This document shows positions 12,024-25,040 of a stretch of DNA of 64,000 nt, piece by piece; position 1 is the first letter of the stretch; each line of letters opens with the position of its first letter. A model generated the notes under the pieces. The model saw nothing but the letters and a program-made list of their open reading frames with translations. It did not search any database and had not been told where the DNA came from. The position numbers were made by a program, and so were the translations under genes. Origin of the DNA: Apostichopus parvimensis (Eukaryota; Echinodermata; Holothuroidea; Aspidochirotida; Stichopodidae); assembly GCA_000934455.1 (NCBI GenBank), contig KN887824.1, positions 15,067 to 79,066 of the forward strand. The letters run 5' to 3'.

Positions 12024-14366
12024 CCCTAGCCTGTAATTCTTCCCGGGTTGAATGCAACCCCCCCCCCCCCCCCCCACTGCAGATCAGAAGTGGCAGGAGC
12101 CATGACACCCCTGTATAGGTAAAATATAAAATGAGAACAAAAGTTGGACCTCATTTCCTTCATCAATTTATAATTCCTTCAAGTTTCACAGACATTTACA
12201 TCCAGTCAATACAAACTTGCAATGAGTTTTGTAAATGTTTTGTTGGAATCCTGAAGGCTATATGGTATAGTAGGTGCACCCAGTTGAATGTCTATATAAA
12301 TCCCACTACCAGGGAGGGGGAAGAACCCCCCCATCATCACCCCCCCCCCTAAGAAAAAGAAAACATCATCATCCTCTCTCAACCACAGGACCATACATTT
12401 CCTTTTCCATGTTCCCTGCAATAAGAAACACACTTGCTTTTAAACATCATAATAGAAATAGCAAAAATGTCATATTAAGTCAAACTTACCAAATTTAATA
12501 ACTACACAAAATGACTTTTATCTGTATATTTCATTCTCTACTTTTTCAAAACAGGATAACATTTTAAATGAATATTCTTAAAATTAAATTAAACCTTTGT
12601 TCCCAAATTTGAGTTAACATTGCACAGCGTTAGCACCAAACACAAATGGCAAGATATACTATAACCATGGCTGTTATTATCAAAATTATTTGAAAATCGA
12701 AAAAAATGTGGGAAAAAAAAAAAGTTTAAATTTACAATTCTTACATAAATTTTCGTAGATAGTGTTTCCTTTCTGGTAAACTTCTCCTAGTACTGTTTGG
12801 CAGTCTTGTCAAAGCACACACAACAAAAATGCACATCACAAAAATAACAAACAAACAAACAAAACATGAAGAAATCAGTAAAGAAAGCATATTGCAATTA
12901 AACACAAATATCAAGACAAAATTTTCATGAACATAACTTACAACAAAATTTAGTTTCTTACTTATATAAACTTCAGGCACTGACTTTTAATACTGGCTTA
13001 TAAAATAAAGATGTTTCTTGGGAGTCAAAAACAGCAGTACTTTAAAATCTAGAAGATATAATAACAATATTAACTGAAATTGATATTTTATTAGCATTTT
13101 TAGCCCCATTTCGTGATATTGAAAGCCATTCCAAATGCAATTAATCTTACTCGGTCATTTAAAGGCATGGATGTGAAAGTGCGATAGAGATAAAACCTGG
13201 AATCGTAACAATTGTCTTCTTAATTATGTACCGACAATCAAAATTAATATAACCTTTGTACATTATAGATATCTGTAGTAAGGCATTGTTTCTTTCTCAT
13301 TTAACATTCAATGATAACGATCATTCTTTTTAAATTTCTTCTGAAAGACGACTGTTTGACAGAAATAATGCTGATAGCAATAGATAAAGATATAAGTAAA
13401 GACACACGTTGGAAAATTGGCTAGTGGTAGAAGAGGAGGGCTTAGTGGTGGTGGGGGTGGGGGGTGAGGGGGAGGTTTGGTGAGGGAGAGGACAGGAAAT
13501 GACCAAACTCATCAAGGAGGGAAAAATGTGCCATTGTTACAGGCATCTAGAAAATCACAAAATTTATCCAGCTATCCTTTTTTTTTCTTTTTTTTTTAAC
13601 AATAGCAACTTTTAGATTTCAACGTAACAAATCATACTAAGTTGTGCAAAAGTTTGATTGTTTTAAGAGGGCATGTTGTCTTGAATATGCTATAATTTGG
13701 CATTAAAATACTGGACTGTTAAAAGGAAAGACCAGATGCCTGAAATCACTATCTGCTATGTTAAGTCTATCAGGATTGCAGCAAGAATGATAAAATTAAT
13801 CAAACAGTTTGCAAATGAAACAAACCAGCTAGTGACTTGAATTTCTGAGATACAAGACTTTCTTGCTTGGATTTAAAGTTAAAGTTTCAAAGTTTATAGT
13901 ATTTTATCAAAGCCAAGACCTTTCTTACACTGACTTTTACAACAGCGAAACCCTGGTCATTGGTTAAACTTGTCACACCAACACACCCAAAGGTTCACAA
14001 TATACTGTTTGTCTCTGCAATGATTTGGGTTTCTATTTATGCGTGCGTATTTACACAGGTCATGGGAGGTGTCAAAAGTAACAACCCAATACAAAATGTA
14101 GTACTTAAAATCACAAAATGCTTTCAAGCAAATGTGAAAATGTGATATGACATGTTACTAGTAAACTTAAATACATTTGATCAGAACCTACGGTTTCATA
14201 AAACAATCCTGCTTTGAAAGGGCATACGGGTATACAGTGAACACATCTTTCACTATCTTACGAATGTGATTTGGAATGACGAGTGGATTAATTTGCAAAA
14301 ATTCAAACGAAAACGAATGAACATATTGAGTAGAAAAAGGCTCCCGACAACATCTCATCATGTTTA
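12024..14366. other. Non-coding stretch with poly-C and G-rich tracts
   Basis: No supported gene. It holds a poly-C run at about 12058-12076, a C-rich tract near 12327-12348 and a G-rich tract at 13446-13475. The part next to 14367 is probably TMPPE 3' UTR. Confidence 0.4.
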
Positions 14367-17300
14367 CTAGGCCCTGTTTATCGCTGCATGAGAAGATCCA
14401 GTGTCAGAAACCAACGATAAGACAGCGACTTCTGGTGGTGCCATAAAACGCATCGGAATTCCCCAGAAACCGACTCCACTTGACACGTAGAGGTAGGTAC
14501 TTTCCTTAACCTGATAAAGTCCGTAGAAGTACGGCACAGAGAGATAGACGACCAGAGACACAGGAAAGAATTGACCTCCATGGGTGTGACCTGTATTAAC
14601 GAGAGCATAGAAAGAAAAGAAAAAAACATTTATACCAGTAAGATGGCCAGATGTTGTTTTCATCAGATCAGACATTCTACCAGTTCAATGCACTGTCCTT
14701 CTCCATCTGGCATGGCTTATATGCTGGCATTTCTAATGTATTTGATGCCAAAGTAAACAATAAATGTTTGATACTACACTAGTCATGATTCATGAATATT
14801 CATCATATCAAATAGACAGGAGAGACCAGGTACAAAATGTATTTGTAAAGAATAAAGAAGAGTAATAAAAGTTTGGTACCTCAATCTCAAGTCTTTTGTT
14901 GTTGTTCGATCTGTATTGTTTAAGTGAGGGCAGGAAAGGGTCTGACCCAAAACCATTAGGTGTCCAGAAGGTGTCTCAAGAAATAACCAGATTCTCAGGA
15001 GCTACACTACAGTATTCAAGCTTGCTATTTTGAAGTGTTACCGAGCAGATACTTCCACAGGTTTTGAATTGCAGGTTTGAGAAATGGGCTTTGGTTCTGT
15101 TCTTTACATGTTTCAGAACAGCGAAACAGCTGCATTCCTCATAGCTGCATTGCAGTAATGATAAATGGGGTACCTTCACCTCCATTGGTTATTTGATAAA
15201 GTTATCGGATAATGTGGTACATTCTCATCTATCGTCTGTCTCGGGAACAGCAATGGGTGTGACAATAGCACACCTCCTATGTAATTCTCTGAACACTAAT
15301 CAAGAGCAAATCTTTGACATAAGCCAGTGTTCATCCACAATCATCACATGGATAGGATTTCCAATGAGCAGTTGTTGGTCTCCCTAACTCTTGCAAATAC
15401 TAAACTTACATGAATATACATACTTTTTGTTTCATCAAGCCAAGAGTAGGGAAATTTCTTTTTTACGTGTTAGTGCTGGCATCTGATGAGCCTACAACAT
15501 GTACCATTAATGTAACTTTAAGATCTTTGAAGTCTAAGAAATACATAATACAAGTTTATCAACCTGAGAGGATAAGATCAAATTTCTGATCGGTTAGGAT
15601 GGCTTGCTTTGCTGCAGAGGGTTGATGTGTCAGTAGAACAACTGGCATCGCAGAGTCCACACCGACCAAAGCCTGGGAAAGATTGAAATAACGTCCAGAT
15701 CTGGAAAGCAATCATTCAAGAAAGAATAATTTATTACAGCAAATTTGGATTGTCTTAGTACAGCAGTCCCCAACCTATTAGGCCAAAGACCCAGGCTCTT
15801 ATATGAGGACTAAGCCAAAACCCATCGGAACCAAATTCCTCGGCATTGATGCACAGAAAGCATGAACGGTAGATTGCACTATGGACATGATGTTAAAAAA
15901 TGAATTGTAGATAAAAAATTTCTTCAACTTCTAAAAAGATTTTGCAACCCACCAACAAGTTTTCACGACCCACTTTTTGAACCGCGCCACATATCTTGCA
16001 GTCCATCGACTTAGTGCACTCCTGTATACTAACTATCACCTTGAACTTTGACCAAAGCAATGAAACAACACCACAACCACAAGTATGACTATCAATGGAG
16101 GAAGGGTATGATTCATTTACAGTTTTATTATAGAACAGTAGAGATGACGTTTTGCACACTGAAAGTAATCTTGACTATCTTCTGTCTTCTGTTACATAGT
16201 AATTTTTCCTACGTGACCAATCACAGACTTGAACAGTACTAAAATACATTGTAATGTTGTAAACTTGTCAGATTGAACAAATTTTAATAAATACTGTCAA
16301 AAAACTATACATACTTTTGTCATACTAACACTTAGCCCCATAGGCCCACAACACTGTAACATCTTATTATCCATTTAAGATGCACAAAGTTAAAGTGAAA
16401 TAAGCATGAGATTCTGCCAATATGTTTTTATTGCAACTATATGCTCAGAATTACCATATCAATAACTACTTTACAGGACCACTGCTAGCCCCACCCCTCC
16501 CCTGCTCCCCCCAAGAAAAATTATTCAGCCCTGGGGCTCACAATTAGCAAACGAAATATAACATACTGCTTTAACGGTCATCCACGCTAATCCACAATAT
16601 GCTAGAAATTAAAAAAAGACAGTTTTGCTCATTCATACCCAAACAAAATTGTATTTTTTAGATCCTCCTGCAAGCAGGAACTTGCGAAGAAGCCTCATTG
16701 GCTTATCAAAGCTGCAAGCTGATCGAAGTCAGTCTCTTAGATTCACATTTAACGTAATGATTATGAATTGTCAATTGTCAACAACTCTGTAACTGGACGA
16801 CATACATTAATCTTGGAGTGACTTGAACCGGGGACCTTATGATTGGAAGGCACCGGGTTAACCACTGAGCTAACACACCACAATTAACACACCACAAATA
16901 ACACACCACAAACATTAAATTCATATTTATCATCCTGAAGACAATTTCTTTCTATGAGACATGACATTATATCCTGATGACTCATATCTAGAACTGATAT
17001 GAATCCTTAGAATCTACAGTTGGAAAAAATTAGATTTTTCAAAATTCTTAGCAACGTCTATAACTGAAATTTGGAGGCCAAACTGATGACATTTAAATCA
17101 GTCTTACTGGTTAGGAAGGAACATACCTCTGTTTGGTTATCAGACCTTGACCTTGACTGATATCTTCAGTTCCAACCAAATAAAAGCAGCTCTCTTCTTT
17201 ATCATCCGCATCACGGCATATCTTCACACTTTCGTTTGAGAGTACTTTTATACCAGTTTCCTTGAGGTGTTTATAAAGTTTTTCAATATCACCCAAGTAG

Positions 17301-20300
17301 TAGTCATGGTTACCTGAAATGAAAACAAAAATTTACACTATTAACTGTCTGCCTGGACTCACTGTTGATGGGTTAAAAATTGCAATACCCATAGAGTACA
17401 AATGTTGCACCTACTGTACTTGGGTCATGCAGAGTACAGAAAATTCTTTTTGGGGCTTGGACGTCCGTGAATTTCTGTGGTTAAGAAAACATACAATTTT
17501 CTCAAAATTTGCAGTCTCATTCTCCATCAAATGAATGAAACTAAACTGGTTTCTTTTTCGCAATTCTTATTCGTTGTTTTATTCACATTACTGTGCCCAT
17601 TTTTATATATGTATAATTTTTTATGTTCTATATTGTGGTTTATAACCCTGTCTTATATCATTTTTTTACTTTTACTGCTGTTGTTATTAGTTTTAGGTTT
17701 CTTAAGTTTGGTAATTTTATATTCCTGGTTTTGGTTCTTTTGTACAGTGCTCTTGAGCATGTTTTATTTCATGATAACAGCACTTTAAATATGGTATTTA
17801 TTTTTTATTATTATTATATGTTTCTTATAGGAGATCTTAAGAAAAACTGTTAGTCAAACAAACCTGTACACACCAAATTAAACTAACACCTACATTTTGC
17901 TGGTACCACCCCATAAAGATAAGTGTTTGCAACATTGCACGTCCTACAGACTGCAGGTGCAGGTCCCTACCATTATCTACTGACAGTCTAAAAATCTGGA
18001 GGACTGAAGGTGATTTAATGCAATTTTAGAAATTCCTGGGTGAATCAAGAAGATTCCACAGTGAGAGCTGGCAGATTGGTTGGGGAGCACTATGCTAACC
18101 TTTGACCTCTTCTTCATGGTGGCAAAAATTGAATGTGTTCTGATAGATCAAGCCATCAGCTATCATATAGTGGGTAGGACATGTCAGTTGAAAACATCTA
18201 TCTATGCTCCAGCGGCCTTGGAAAAGTGACAAATTTAGTGTGTATGTTAATGGAGCAATTACTTGTGGTACGACACCTGCAATTGGTCGCATCTACTTCC
18301 AGTTCAATATCAAGGATTGCAAGGTAGGCTGCTCTTTTGTTTATTGTCACAAATGGCCACTGAAGTACCGACTTTATTCGATAACGAATTAAATATTCCA
18401 TAACGAAGAGTGCAAACGGGTGTAATGATTACAGAGAAAGTGACTATAAACAAATTGAAGATTGACAGCTTTGGAAAAAGAATAAAAGAAAACATGTATT
18501 TATTTTAAAACCAAAGGATGGAAAGCAAACTTCAACAGCTCAAATGTTTACATAACTATGTCAGTATTTCCTGCAACATTTTGCTCAACAACCAAATCAA
18601 AACATTTTCAATGAGCAGAACACTTTTTTTTTCTGAATAATTTAAAGTACCAGTTTGTTTTAGGTTTGATTTCATGCTGTTCTGGGTGCAGCCAACAAAG
18701 AAAGAGCATTTACCTCCGACAAAGAAAATTCCCTTCTTTGATGTTAATCTCTCTAACGGTTGTATCGCATCTAAGACTTTATCGGTAGTCAGGTCAACGA
18801 GATCTCCTACAATGACAACAATATCTGAAAATAAAAATAAAAACAAGTTAAAAAGGAAGAGAAATGCTGAATATAATGAATACTTGTTTATTCAGATTTT
18901 GTTATGTTACAAGATAAATCGTAAAACACTATACAAGGAATTTCTCCTAAATTCTATGGTGTGCCAGTGATTTTCTGACAATACAAGTGTTTATAAAAAA
19001 AATAAAAAATAAAAAAAAATAAAAAAAATATTTTACCTACACAGGCTTCTTTTGCAGTAGTTATGCAGTTTGCTAAACACTTCTGTTTATCTTGTCACTT
19101 TGCTCTTTGAATTTAAGTGTTTAATAATAAAAGTACATTGTTGAGAGAGACAATCTTTTCATGAAACTATCAGAACATGGCAAAGCAAGCAGAAAAAGTG
19201 CAGAAAAACATGCTACTGTGGGTAGGAACAGCATAGACTAGATTTTCACAAAACACATACTCGAAATTATCTTGTATGTTACAAGACATATAAGCAAAAA
19301 CATTGTCTTTTTTTAGTAGTTTATATTTTCTTTTCAAAGATTTGATTGGAGTTCACCAACAGGAGTCATGATCGCAAGTTAAAGATGGACCCAGTAACAA
19401 TTACTCACATGGAGAAAAGCAACTCATCCAAGTTACCCCTCCCCATCCCCTCTCCCCCCCCCCCTCCATCCAAAGAGACAAAAGAAAACTTGATTGTCAA
19501 ATGATTTAGAGTCATGTCAATTTTTAATTTGATTAAAACCTGTGTTCAAACTTGTATTTTACAACAGTGTACATCCTCACCACTCCAAGATCCCCCTGGT
19601 TGATGATTTTCTTCAATGATTTTCTTCTTTCAACTGCATAAATACTTTTATGCATGTAAGAAAAGATAAATGACTCCTCTGTTAAGATCTCAATTAATCA
19701 TTGATAAATTAATACTTTTCACCCACCTGGATGTAAATCATTGACTCTGTCTACAACTTTTTCGACATGTTCCTTCCAAAGCCACGGCCCAATATGGAAA
19801 TCGCAAACCTGTACAATGCTGAAGTGATCCAAGGATGGGGGCAGCTCTCTGATGGGTATATCTATTTCATTTACCTTCAGGACTCTGTGAGCGCAATGCA
19901 GGCCATAAAATGTCACAGTGACAGTGAGAAACAGAGACAAACTTGCTTTCAGAGTTGGTGAAATCAGTTTGTTTGATGTTTTCTTCCAGTGAAATAACAC
20001 TTTCCTTGGTTCATTCAGTACATTCAAAATATCGTATAACAGTAGATGATCGATATCGCTGTTACACCCGTGTAATATCTTTGCATCTTTTTGTAGGAAT
20101 ACAAATATGATCTTACAGCAAAATAGTAAGAACAATAGGCAATCTAAAACAAGAAGAGAGAATAATAGAAAGGCTCCTAAACCTAGAATTGTAAAACAAA
20201 AAGTGTCTATCAGGCTAAAGAAGGTGTTTCTTGTATGACTATGCATCTTTATATATCCAAACACAGCTATTGACAGAAAGAGAGCAACGATGATCTTCCA

Positions 20301-20657
20301 AATGGTAAAAAATGCTGAATGTTGAAATCTTTCCAGCTGAATAAATGTCACATCGTTTTCCCCGGACAAAGCTTCATCTGTGACTGGTAGTACACGGTAT
20401 CGTCTTTGCAGCTCATGCTGATGGCTTTCTTCAATATCTGAAACAAGCCGCCTCCATATGTACATTCCACCAAGGACTATTGTTGTTATGTACACCACAT
20501 ACTTAAAAAGTCGGACGTAGCTTATATTTCCGACCGAGGTGAGAAACAAGGGCCTCGAAAAGCTAGCAAAAAGTAGTAATGCTATGAAGGTGAATGCTAG
20601 ACATGACCTGCCTTTCGTGAATATCATACAGGGATATGGTTTTGATTGTGTCGCCAT
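14367..20657 (-). CDS. TMPPE: Transmembrane protein with metallophosphoesterase domain
   Basis: Five coding exons on the minus strand: 20657-19727, 18824-18714, 17313-17127, 15700-15564 and 14590-14367 (TAG). The phases join to 529 aa. The N-terminal ~275 residues, all in exon 1, carry several hydrophobic membrane segments. The metallophosphoesterase domain follows with every metal-ligand motif: DFH (D286, H288), GDLVD (317-321), GNHD (348-351), a lone His in LTHQP (435) and GHTHGG (456-461). Members of this fold hydrolyse phosphoesters with two metal ions; the substrate of TMPPE is not established. The start is the first ATG of an open exon with no acceptor in front. At 529 aa it is longer than the vertebrate protein as I recall it (~450 aa), mainly in the membrane part. 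The introns hold a LINE-type tail, a hAT remnant and a tRNA-like repeat. Confidence 0.93.
15763..16005. mobile_element. Eroded hAT-type non-autonomous element (fragment)
   Basis: It starts CAGCAGTCCCCAACCTATT and ends near CCCACTTTTTGAACCGCG. This resembles the common hAT pattern that opens CAGxGGTTCxCAACCT and closes in the complementary way. The ends are too decayed to show a clear target duplication. It lies in TMPPE intron 3. Confidence 0.45.
16640..16880 (-). repeat. tRNA-derived SINE-like repeat
   Basis: On the minus strand, about 16880-16814 reads like a tRNA, with A-box TAGCTCAGTGGTTAA and B-box GGTTCAAGTC. The following body runs toward 16640. The anticodon arm is poor and no tRNA identity can be given. 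It is flanked by a short AACACACCACAA tandem repeat (16871-16910). It lies in TMPPE intron 3. Confidence 0.55.
17620..17835 (+). mobile_element. LINE-type 3' tail repeat, copy 1
   Basis: It contains CTTAAGTTTGGTAATTTTAT, TTGTACAGTGCTCTTGAGCA and a final (ATT)n stretch. The same string occurs at 44985-45078. The short stem-like core followed by an ATT microsatellite is the usual look of a non-LTR retrotransposon 3' end; no reverse transcriptase is present. Confidence 0.5.
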
Positions 20658-21434
20658 CTTTTGTGCAAATTATTCCAAGTCGCTGCATGCAGTGTAGTAG
20701 CTAGAGGCCAAAGCCTAGTTAAGATACCATAGTGATGGCATTGACGACTAATATTGCCTAAGATATTTATATAACTATAACTGCCTGGTGGTTAAGTCAC
20801 TGAACGCATTCACGTTTTTTCTTTAGTTAGGCTAAGAAATTTCACAAGGATTGTCAAAAGTTTGTGGTCAAAGTAGGTTCCACCAGTATGAGGACATATT
20901 GTTCAGTATTTGTATTCGCAACTTGCCTAGGGCATTACGAAATACCGGATCTGCGACAAACTAAAATTACGTACACGTTTGGGATCAAAGTCAAAGTCCT
21001 GAAAAGTTGTCAAAAATGTGTTTATCCTCGTAGCAGTTGATAACTAAGATCATCTTTTGCGAATATTTGTAAACTATATACAAACGCTAAATTCCTTGCC
21101 ATCTGATTTTCACAATCCACGTCACACTAACAGTAGTGAATTGAAGAACTGCTTAGCAGTCGATGTCCCATCTGTTGCAGTTGACGCAGTGTGGATGCTG
21201 ACTTTCCGGGATATTAAAAGTGTTTACCTGACCTTGTAGTATTGCGCAATGAGTCTACGTAATTTCTATGGTCTACGTTCACATGCGCCGGGTTCAATAA
21301 ACTATTTCACAAAGTACCCAACGGGGATGGCGTGGGGGCAATTTGGTCATGCTGCAGCTGTTTGCGTGTTGGTCAATCAAAGAGAAGAAAATGATACTAC
21401 ATAGACTAAAATTACATTTGGGGAGACTAATAAC
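20658..21434. other. TMPPE upstream region
   Basis: Sequence between the TMPPE start codon and the transposon-rich block. The promoter and 5' UTR of TMPPE should lie here, but I see no clear TATA box or other decisive signal. Confidence 0.35.
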
Positions 21435-21842
21435 CTCTCCTGAATATTCATCACCAAAACCAACAGGATTAATTCAACAATATCATCGTTTCTTTATCAA
21501 ATATATAATACTAATAATAATATATGTCACATCACATAGATAGGATGAGCAAATCGCAAATTCAAGTAGTTTCTGAGATGTGTTAAAATCATGCACTCTA
21601 ATCATTTTATCATGCATTTGCAACAAACTGCATGTTACGTTGATCATTACATTGACTAATATGAGGTAAAAATTTAGAATTCTTGGTTGGCAGTCTTGTT
21701 TTGTTTTTTCCTCTCTCTCTATTGACAAATTAAAGAGCAACAATGTGCTCGCTATTTATCCCTTTCTTATTTATTGTTTCCTTTTCCATTCAGTTTACTT
21801 CATCATTCTTGTCTTTTTTTTTTGTCTATAATATGTCAATGT

Positions 21843-22458
21843 CAGTGGCGGAGCGTCCATACAGTCAGAGGGGGCGTATGCCCCCCCCCCCCCCAGCAAA
21901 CACAAAAACATTTTTAAAACGTTATTTAAACGTTTCGTCTTTTGTTTTGATAACGTTATTTGTGGTGTAATAAATATGTCAAGAAAACGTTTTCAGGCTA
22001 TTATTTCAAAACATTTTTCGTTTAAACATTAATATAACATTAATATACAACATAAATAAACATATTTTAGAGGCTCTTTTTAAAAATGTTATGATAACGT
22101 TTTGTGTTTGCTGCCCCCCCCCCCCCTGACGGACTCAAATGGACTCCTGGCGCCCTTTCCAGCTTTTTACCACTTTTTACTTATTTGCGATTATTGACTT
22201 TTTTATTGCACTCTCAAATACCTTTTGTTGTTGTAATTTTCTGACAAAATGGCAATGACAACTATTTATTCTTCGTTTTATCTGCAAATTAGCAAGGCCC
22301 GGAAAGGGTCATTTCTAGCGATCTAGGGAGTATCTTTAATCAAAAAATTTCTGTACGCTCCGCGCCAACCTGTGGTGGCGCTCCGCTTAGATAGTGTCAA
22401 AAGCGCCCCTACAGATCATTCTGGCACCCCCTGACCAATAACCCTAGCTCCGCCACTG
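21843..22458. mobile_element. hAT MITE copy 1 (CAGTGGCGGAGC family)
   Basis: Ends CAGTGGCGGAGC and GCTCCGCCACTG, with an exact 8-bp duplication GTCAATGT at 21835-21842 and 22459-22466, as expected for hAT. The empty site, with a single GTCAATGT, is visible in the second segment copy near 23668-23675. A poly-C run inside is split by another inverted-repeat element (about 21894-22113). Confidence 0.9.
21894..22113. mobile_element. Nested inverted-repeat element inside hAT MITE copy 1
   Basis: About 220 bp with ends CAGCAAACACAAAA and TTTTGTGTTTGCTG. Compared with the sister MITE at 24643, which reads GATGCCCCCCCTGACGG at this place, the insertion split the C-run and left C-runs on both sides. 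The interior is rich in AACGTT-like palindromes and has no ORF. Confidence 0.75.
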
Positions 22459-22586
22459 GTCAATGTCTTTGCGGTTCAATCAAAACTTCTGTTTTGTTTT
22501 TATCTTTTATGATCACAAGCTGGGCTATAACATAATGATTTCTAGTGTCCTTCATCTTATACTGTTTTTCTACTGTACTGTGTTAC

Positions 22587-22782
22587 CAGTGGCGTCGCTA
22601 CGGGGGGGCCAGGGGGGCCGAGGCCCCCCCATGAAATCGGCTGGCCCCCCACTGGCCCCCCCACTGGGAATGGGGTAAAAAAAAAATTTGTAAAAAAAAA
22701 AAAAACACTCATCAGTGCGATTCACTAATATTTTTTGTTCAATAATTTGGGAAATAGAGTCACACAATTTTCTCGTCTTAAA
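22587..22782. mobile_element. hAT-like element, left end (cut by the gap)
   Basis: It starts CAGTGGCGTCGCTACGGGGG directly after TGTGTTAC, followed by G- and C-rich sequence, then an A-run; it runs into the Ns. The matching position in the second segment copy has no insertion. Confidence 0.6.
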
Positions 22783-23231
22783 NNNNNNNNNNNNNNNNNN
22801 NNNNNNNNNNNNNNNNNNNNNNNNNNNNNNNNNNNNNNNNNNNNNNNNNNNNNNNNNNNNNNNNNNNNNNNNNNNNNNNNNNNNNNNNNNNNNNNNNNNN
22901 NNNNNNNNNNNNNNNNNNNNNNNNNNNNNNNNNNNNNNNNNNNNNNNNNNNNNNNNNNNNNNNNNNNNNNNNNNNNNNNNNNNNNNNNNNNNNNNNNNNN
23001 NNNNNNNNNNNNNNNNNNNNNNNNNNNNNNNNNNNNNNNNNNNNNNNNNNNNNNNNNNNNNNNNNNNNNNNNNNNNNNNNNNNNNNNNNNNNNNNNNNNN
23101 NNNNNNNNNNNNNNNNNNNNNNNNNNNNNNNNNNNNNNNNNNNNNNNNNNNNNNNNNNNNNNNNNNNNNNNNNNNNNNNNNNNNNNNNNNNNNNNNNNNN
23201 NNNNNNNNNNNNNNNNNNNNNNNNNNNNNNN
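22783..23231. other. Assembly gap (449 Ns)
   Basis: A run of N bases. Nearly identical sequence stands on both sides, which bears on how the gap should be read. Confidence 1.
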
Positions 23232-23268
23232 CGCGCGCCTGTTGCGCCCCCCCCTGGATACGCCCCTG
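23232..23268. mobile_element. hAT-like element, right end (cut by the gap)
   Basis: It ends GGATACGCCCCTG directly before CTCTCCTG. This is the reverse complement of a CAGGGGCG-type terminus. The matching site in copy A (21432-21442) has no insertion. Confidence 0.5.
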
Positions 23269-23795
23269 CTCTCCTGAATATTCATCACCAAAACCAACAG
23301 GATTAATTCAACAATATCATCGTTTCTTTATCAAATATATAATACTAATAATAATATATGACACATCACATAGATAGGATGAGCAAATCGCAAATTCAAG
23401 TAGTTTCTGAGATGTGTTAAAATCATGCACTCTAATCATTTCATCATGCATTTGCAACAAACTGCATGTTACATTGATCATTACATTGACTAATCTGAGG
23501 TAAAGATTTAGAATTCTTGGTTAGCAGTCATGTGTTGTTTTATCCTCTCTCTCTCTATCGACAAATTAAAGAGCAACAATGTGTTTGCTAATTATCCCTT
23601 TCTTATTTATTGTTTCTTTTTTCTTTCAGTTTACTTCATCTGTCCCGTCTCTTTCTTGCCTATATTATGTCAATGTCTTTGTTGCATTGAAACTTCTGTT
23701 TTGTTTTTATCTTTTATGGTCACAAGCCGGGCTATAACACAATGATTTCTAGTGTCCTTCATCTTATACTATTTTTCTACTGTACTGTGTGTTAC
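23269..23795. repeat. Duplicated segment, copy B (empty hAT site)
   Basis: Matches copy A (21435-22586) with a few percent of differences, but has one GTCAATGT where copy A has the 616-bp hAT MITE. After GTTAC the two copies part, because copy A enters a second hAT-like element. Confidence 0.85.
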
Positions 23796-24642
23796 GTCTT
23801 CTTCTGTACAAAAGAATAAGAACTAAATTTGTATTGAAAAATTTTGATTGATAGCACTTGGCCTATAATGTAGGCCTACACCTGGTGCGGGGCACTAAAC
23901 TCACTGATGAATTTTCATTAGCTGTTCGAGAGTGTTAGTCATAACAAGCCAGTCTCTGTTTAATATATAGTTGATGATGGTTGGGAATGAATTTAAATGA
24001 TTTCAGTCAAAATAATATTATATCAATAACTTACGTACTGCCTTATAATCATGTATCATTGTTTCAGCTGGCCTGTTAATTAGGTCACTGCTGATTATGT
24101 TATCACAATTTATCATAATTGTTTGTATGCTGCTATTGACCTCTAACAATTAACACGACCTGTCCACTTCCTGTTATCTCCTTGTGTGAAGTTTTTGCAG
24201 TCGGTGGCAGCAGTGGGATTCTGACCAACAGTTTGACTGGTGTCCTTATTGGTTCAATGCTAATAATGTCGTAGAATCATGATTTGTACAGCAAACAATA
24301 GAAAAATGAAGCCAGGACAACAAAATAAATATTTTATGATAAATCTCTCTGTATTAATATACATCACCTACATCATCCAGTGGCTAAAAAAATATTAGAA
24401 GACATCCAGAAGTCAAAAATGTCACACAACATTTTGACACAATGCTTGCCCTCAAAATAAATATGAAACTGCTGACAACTATGATTGCATTTATAAGATA
24501 TTACAGAACAATAGCAACACCTATAAGACCACTCATACTTGAGTGCTATACTGTGTCAGGTGTGGTGCCTGTATTCAATTGAACACAGCATAAAGCTATG
24601 CCCCATTTGTCAGTAGGCTTCTTTACTCTAGATAAGTTGTCC

Positions 24643-25032
24643 CAGTGGCGGAGCGTCCATACAGTCAGGGGGGCGGATGCCCCCCCTGACGGACTCAAAT
24701 GGACTGCTAGCGCCCTTTTCAGCTTTTTACTACTTTTTACTTATTCGCGATTATTGACTTTTTATTGCGCTCTCATCTACCTATTGACATTTGTCACATT
24801 CTGTTGGTGTAATTTTCTGACAAAATGGCGATGACACCTATTTATTCTTCGTTTATCTGCAAATAAGCAAGGCCCGGAAAGGGTCATTTCCTGCGATCTA
24901 GGGAGTATCTTTACTGAAAAATTTTCTGTACGCTCCGCGCCAACCTGTGGTGGCGCTCCGCTTAGAAAGTTTCGAAAGCGCCCCTACAGACATTCTTGCC
25001 CCCCCTGACCAATACCCCTAGCTCCGCCGCTG
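24643..25032. mobile_element. hAT MITE copy 2 (CAGTGGCGGAGC family)
   Basis: A 390-bp element in the same orientation as copy 1. The start is CAGTGGCGGAGCG; the end CCGCCGCTG has one change. The exact 8-bp target duplication is AGTTGTCC (24635-24642 and 25033-25040). It lacks the nested element of copy 1, so it shows the simple form of the family. Confidence 0.9.
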
Positions 25033-25040
25033 AGTTGTCC

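Larger units (their letters stand above)
21435..22586. repeat. Duplicated segment, copy A (with hAT insertion)
   Basis: After removing the hAT element at 21843-22458 and one target copy, this segment matches 23269-23795 with only scattered differences. Both begin CTCTCCTGAATATTCATC and end at TACTGTACTGTG-TTAC. The two copies flank the assembly gap. Confidence 0.85.

Noticed and set aside
22715-23377. Long open frames across 22715-23377 on both strands
   Set aside because: They are made of N bases from the assembly gap.
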